From Sapria himalayana (lineage: Eukaryota; Streptophyta; Magnoliopsida; Malpighiales; Rafflesiaceae), in NCBI GenBank assembly GCA_029783825.1, contig JAREIK010010204.1:1-64000 (forward strand): a stretch of DNA of 64,000 nt. The letters are read 5' to 3'. The position numbers and the translations under genes are program-made. Shown piece by piece: positions 63,583 to 64,000 of the stretch; positions within the stretch are counted from its first letter, which is position 1; every line of letters starts with the position of its first letter. The notes beneath the pieces were generated by a model that saw only the letters and a program-made list of their open reading frames with translations, did no database searches and was not told the origin of the DNA.

Positions 63583-63954
63583 TTACATTCGAGTATGCCA
63601 AGGCCATATTTCATATTTAATAAAACAAATAGGCACCTTATCATTGCCCCTCTTTTCTTCTTTATACAGCTGGAGCAACGACAATAAACTCGAGCAAGCA
63701 TAACCTGTAGAAATGAACTCATGGTTTTGAACTTGAGTTTTTTTGTCGAGGTTAATGGAGCAATTAGGGCTGCATGTTACACTCTTTGTAAGTAATCCAG
63801 ATTCAATCTTTTGCAAGCCAGAGACACTCTCACATGTAGATGTTTTGCTCCTGTACCCATTTTTCTTCTTTTTTAAAACTTCGTCAAATGCACGACAAGT
63901 GAAATATGAAGTGTTTATGCATGCTAATATACAATAGTTGACACGACAATACAT
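63583..63954 (-). pseudogene. Unrecognised gene fragment, upstream exon(s)
   Basis: A 123-codon minus-strand open frame has codon-like composition (TSTCESVSGLQKIESGLLT, SPNCSINLDKKTQVQNHEF). It may include intron sequence at both ends: a possible donor AAG|GTGCCT lies near 63637. Together with 63233-63524 it could be the 3' part of a gene that runs beyond the window edge, either a host gene or one captured by the CACTA element. No domain is recognised. Confidence 0.35.
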
Positions 63955-64000
63955 TTGAATAAGTGTGTGGGTGTAAGTGTTTGTGTGTGCCTTTGTGGGT

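Overview
The window looks like nuclear, repeat-dominated plant (angiosperm) DNA with no gene that can be called intact. The evidence is the kind of transposable elements: hAT elements with 8-bp target duplications, a plant-type L1 LINE carrying an RNase H domain, CACTA (En/Spm) elements with TNPA-like genes, and a decayed copy of a eukaryotic topoisomerase II gene. I cannot name the species.

About 34 kb of the 64 kb is one degenerate tetranucleotide repeat: GATA with GACA, AATA, TATA and GATT variants. It reads as GATA on the plus strand at 1-2958, 5708-12667, 17894-18325 and 37095-41164, and as its complement TATC at 22423-31224, 33486-36955, 46536-50915 and 57795-60669. Peptides rich in Ser-Ile-Tyr-Leu that could be read from these blocks are artefacts: repeats of TATC contain no stop codon in any frame. 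The array contains pure (TA)n and (TG)n runs and at least one hidden longer duplication (58.15-58.81 kb).

The sequence between the blocks is transposon. (1) 2959-5707 is a 2.75-kb hAT element with perfect ends, an 8-bp target duplication (ATACATAT) and a broken C-terminal transposase on the minus strand. (2) About 12.7-17.9 kb is a 5.2-kb L1-type LINE (endonuclease, reverse transcriptase, zinc knuckle, RNase H) with several frameshifts and stops. (3) 18326-22422 is a CACTA-ended element with inverted arms of about 1 kb and further debris inside. (4) 31.2-33.5 kb holds a DNA topoisomerase II pseudogene and a CACTA gene tail. (5) 36.96-37.09 kb is a small junction. (6) 41.2-46.5 kb is a composite of hAT ends, a three-copy ~0.5-kb tandem repeat, a polypyrimidine tract and a broken CACTA TNPA-like gene. 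(7) 50916-57794 is a 6.9-kb CACTA element with an AAC target duplication and a spliced TNPA-like gene interrupted by one stop. (8) 60670 to the window end is a second CACTA copy of the family in (3), a TNPA-like remnant and an unrecognised minus-strand gene fragment.

The most interesting pattern is the strand polarity of the tetranucleotide array. It flips three times (18.3-22.4, 37.0 and 41.2-46.5 kb). Each flip lies on transposon debris without a matching target duplication, and at least two of the three carry sequence of the same CACTA family. The two insertions with intact target duplications and the LINE have the same polarity on both sides. This fits inversion or ectopic recombination through dispersed CACTA copies inside a large simple-sequence domain.
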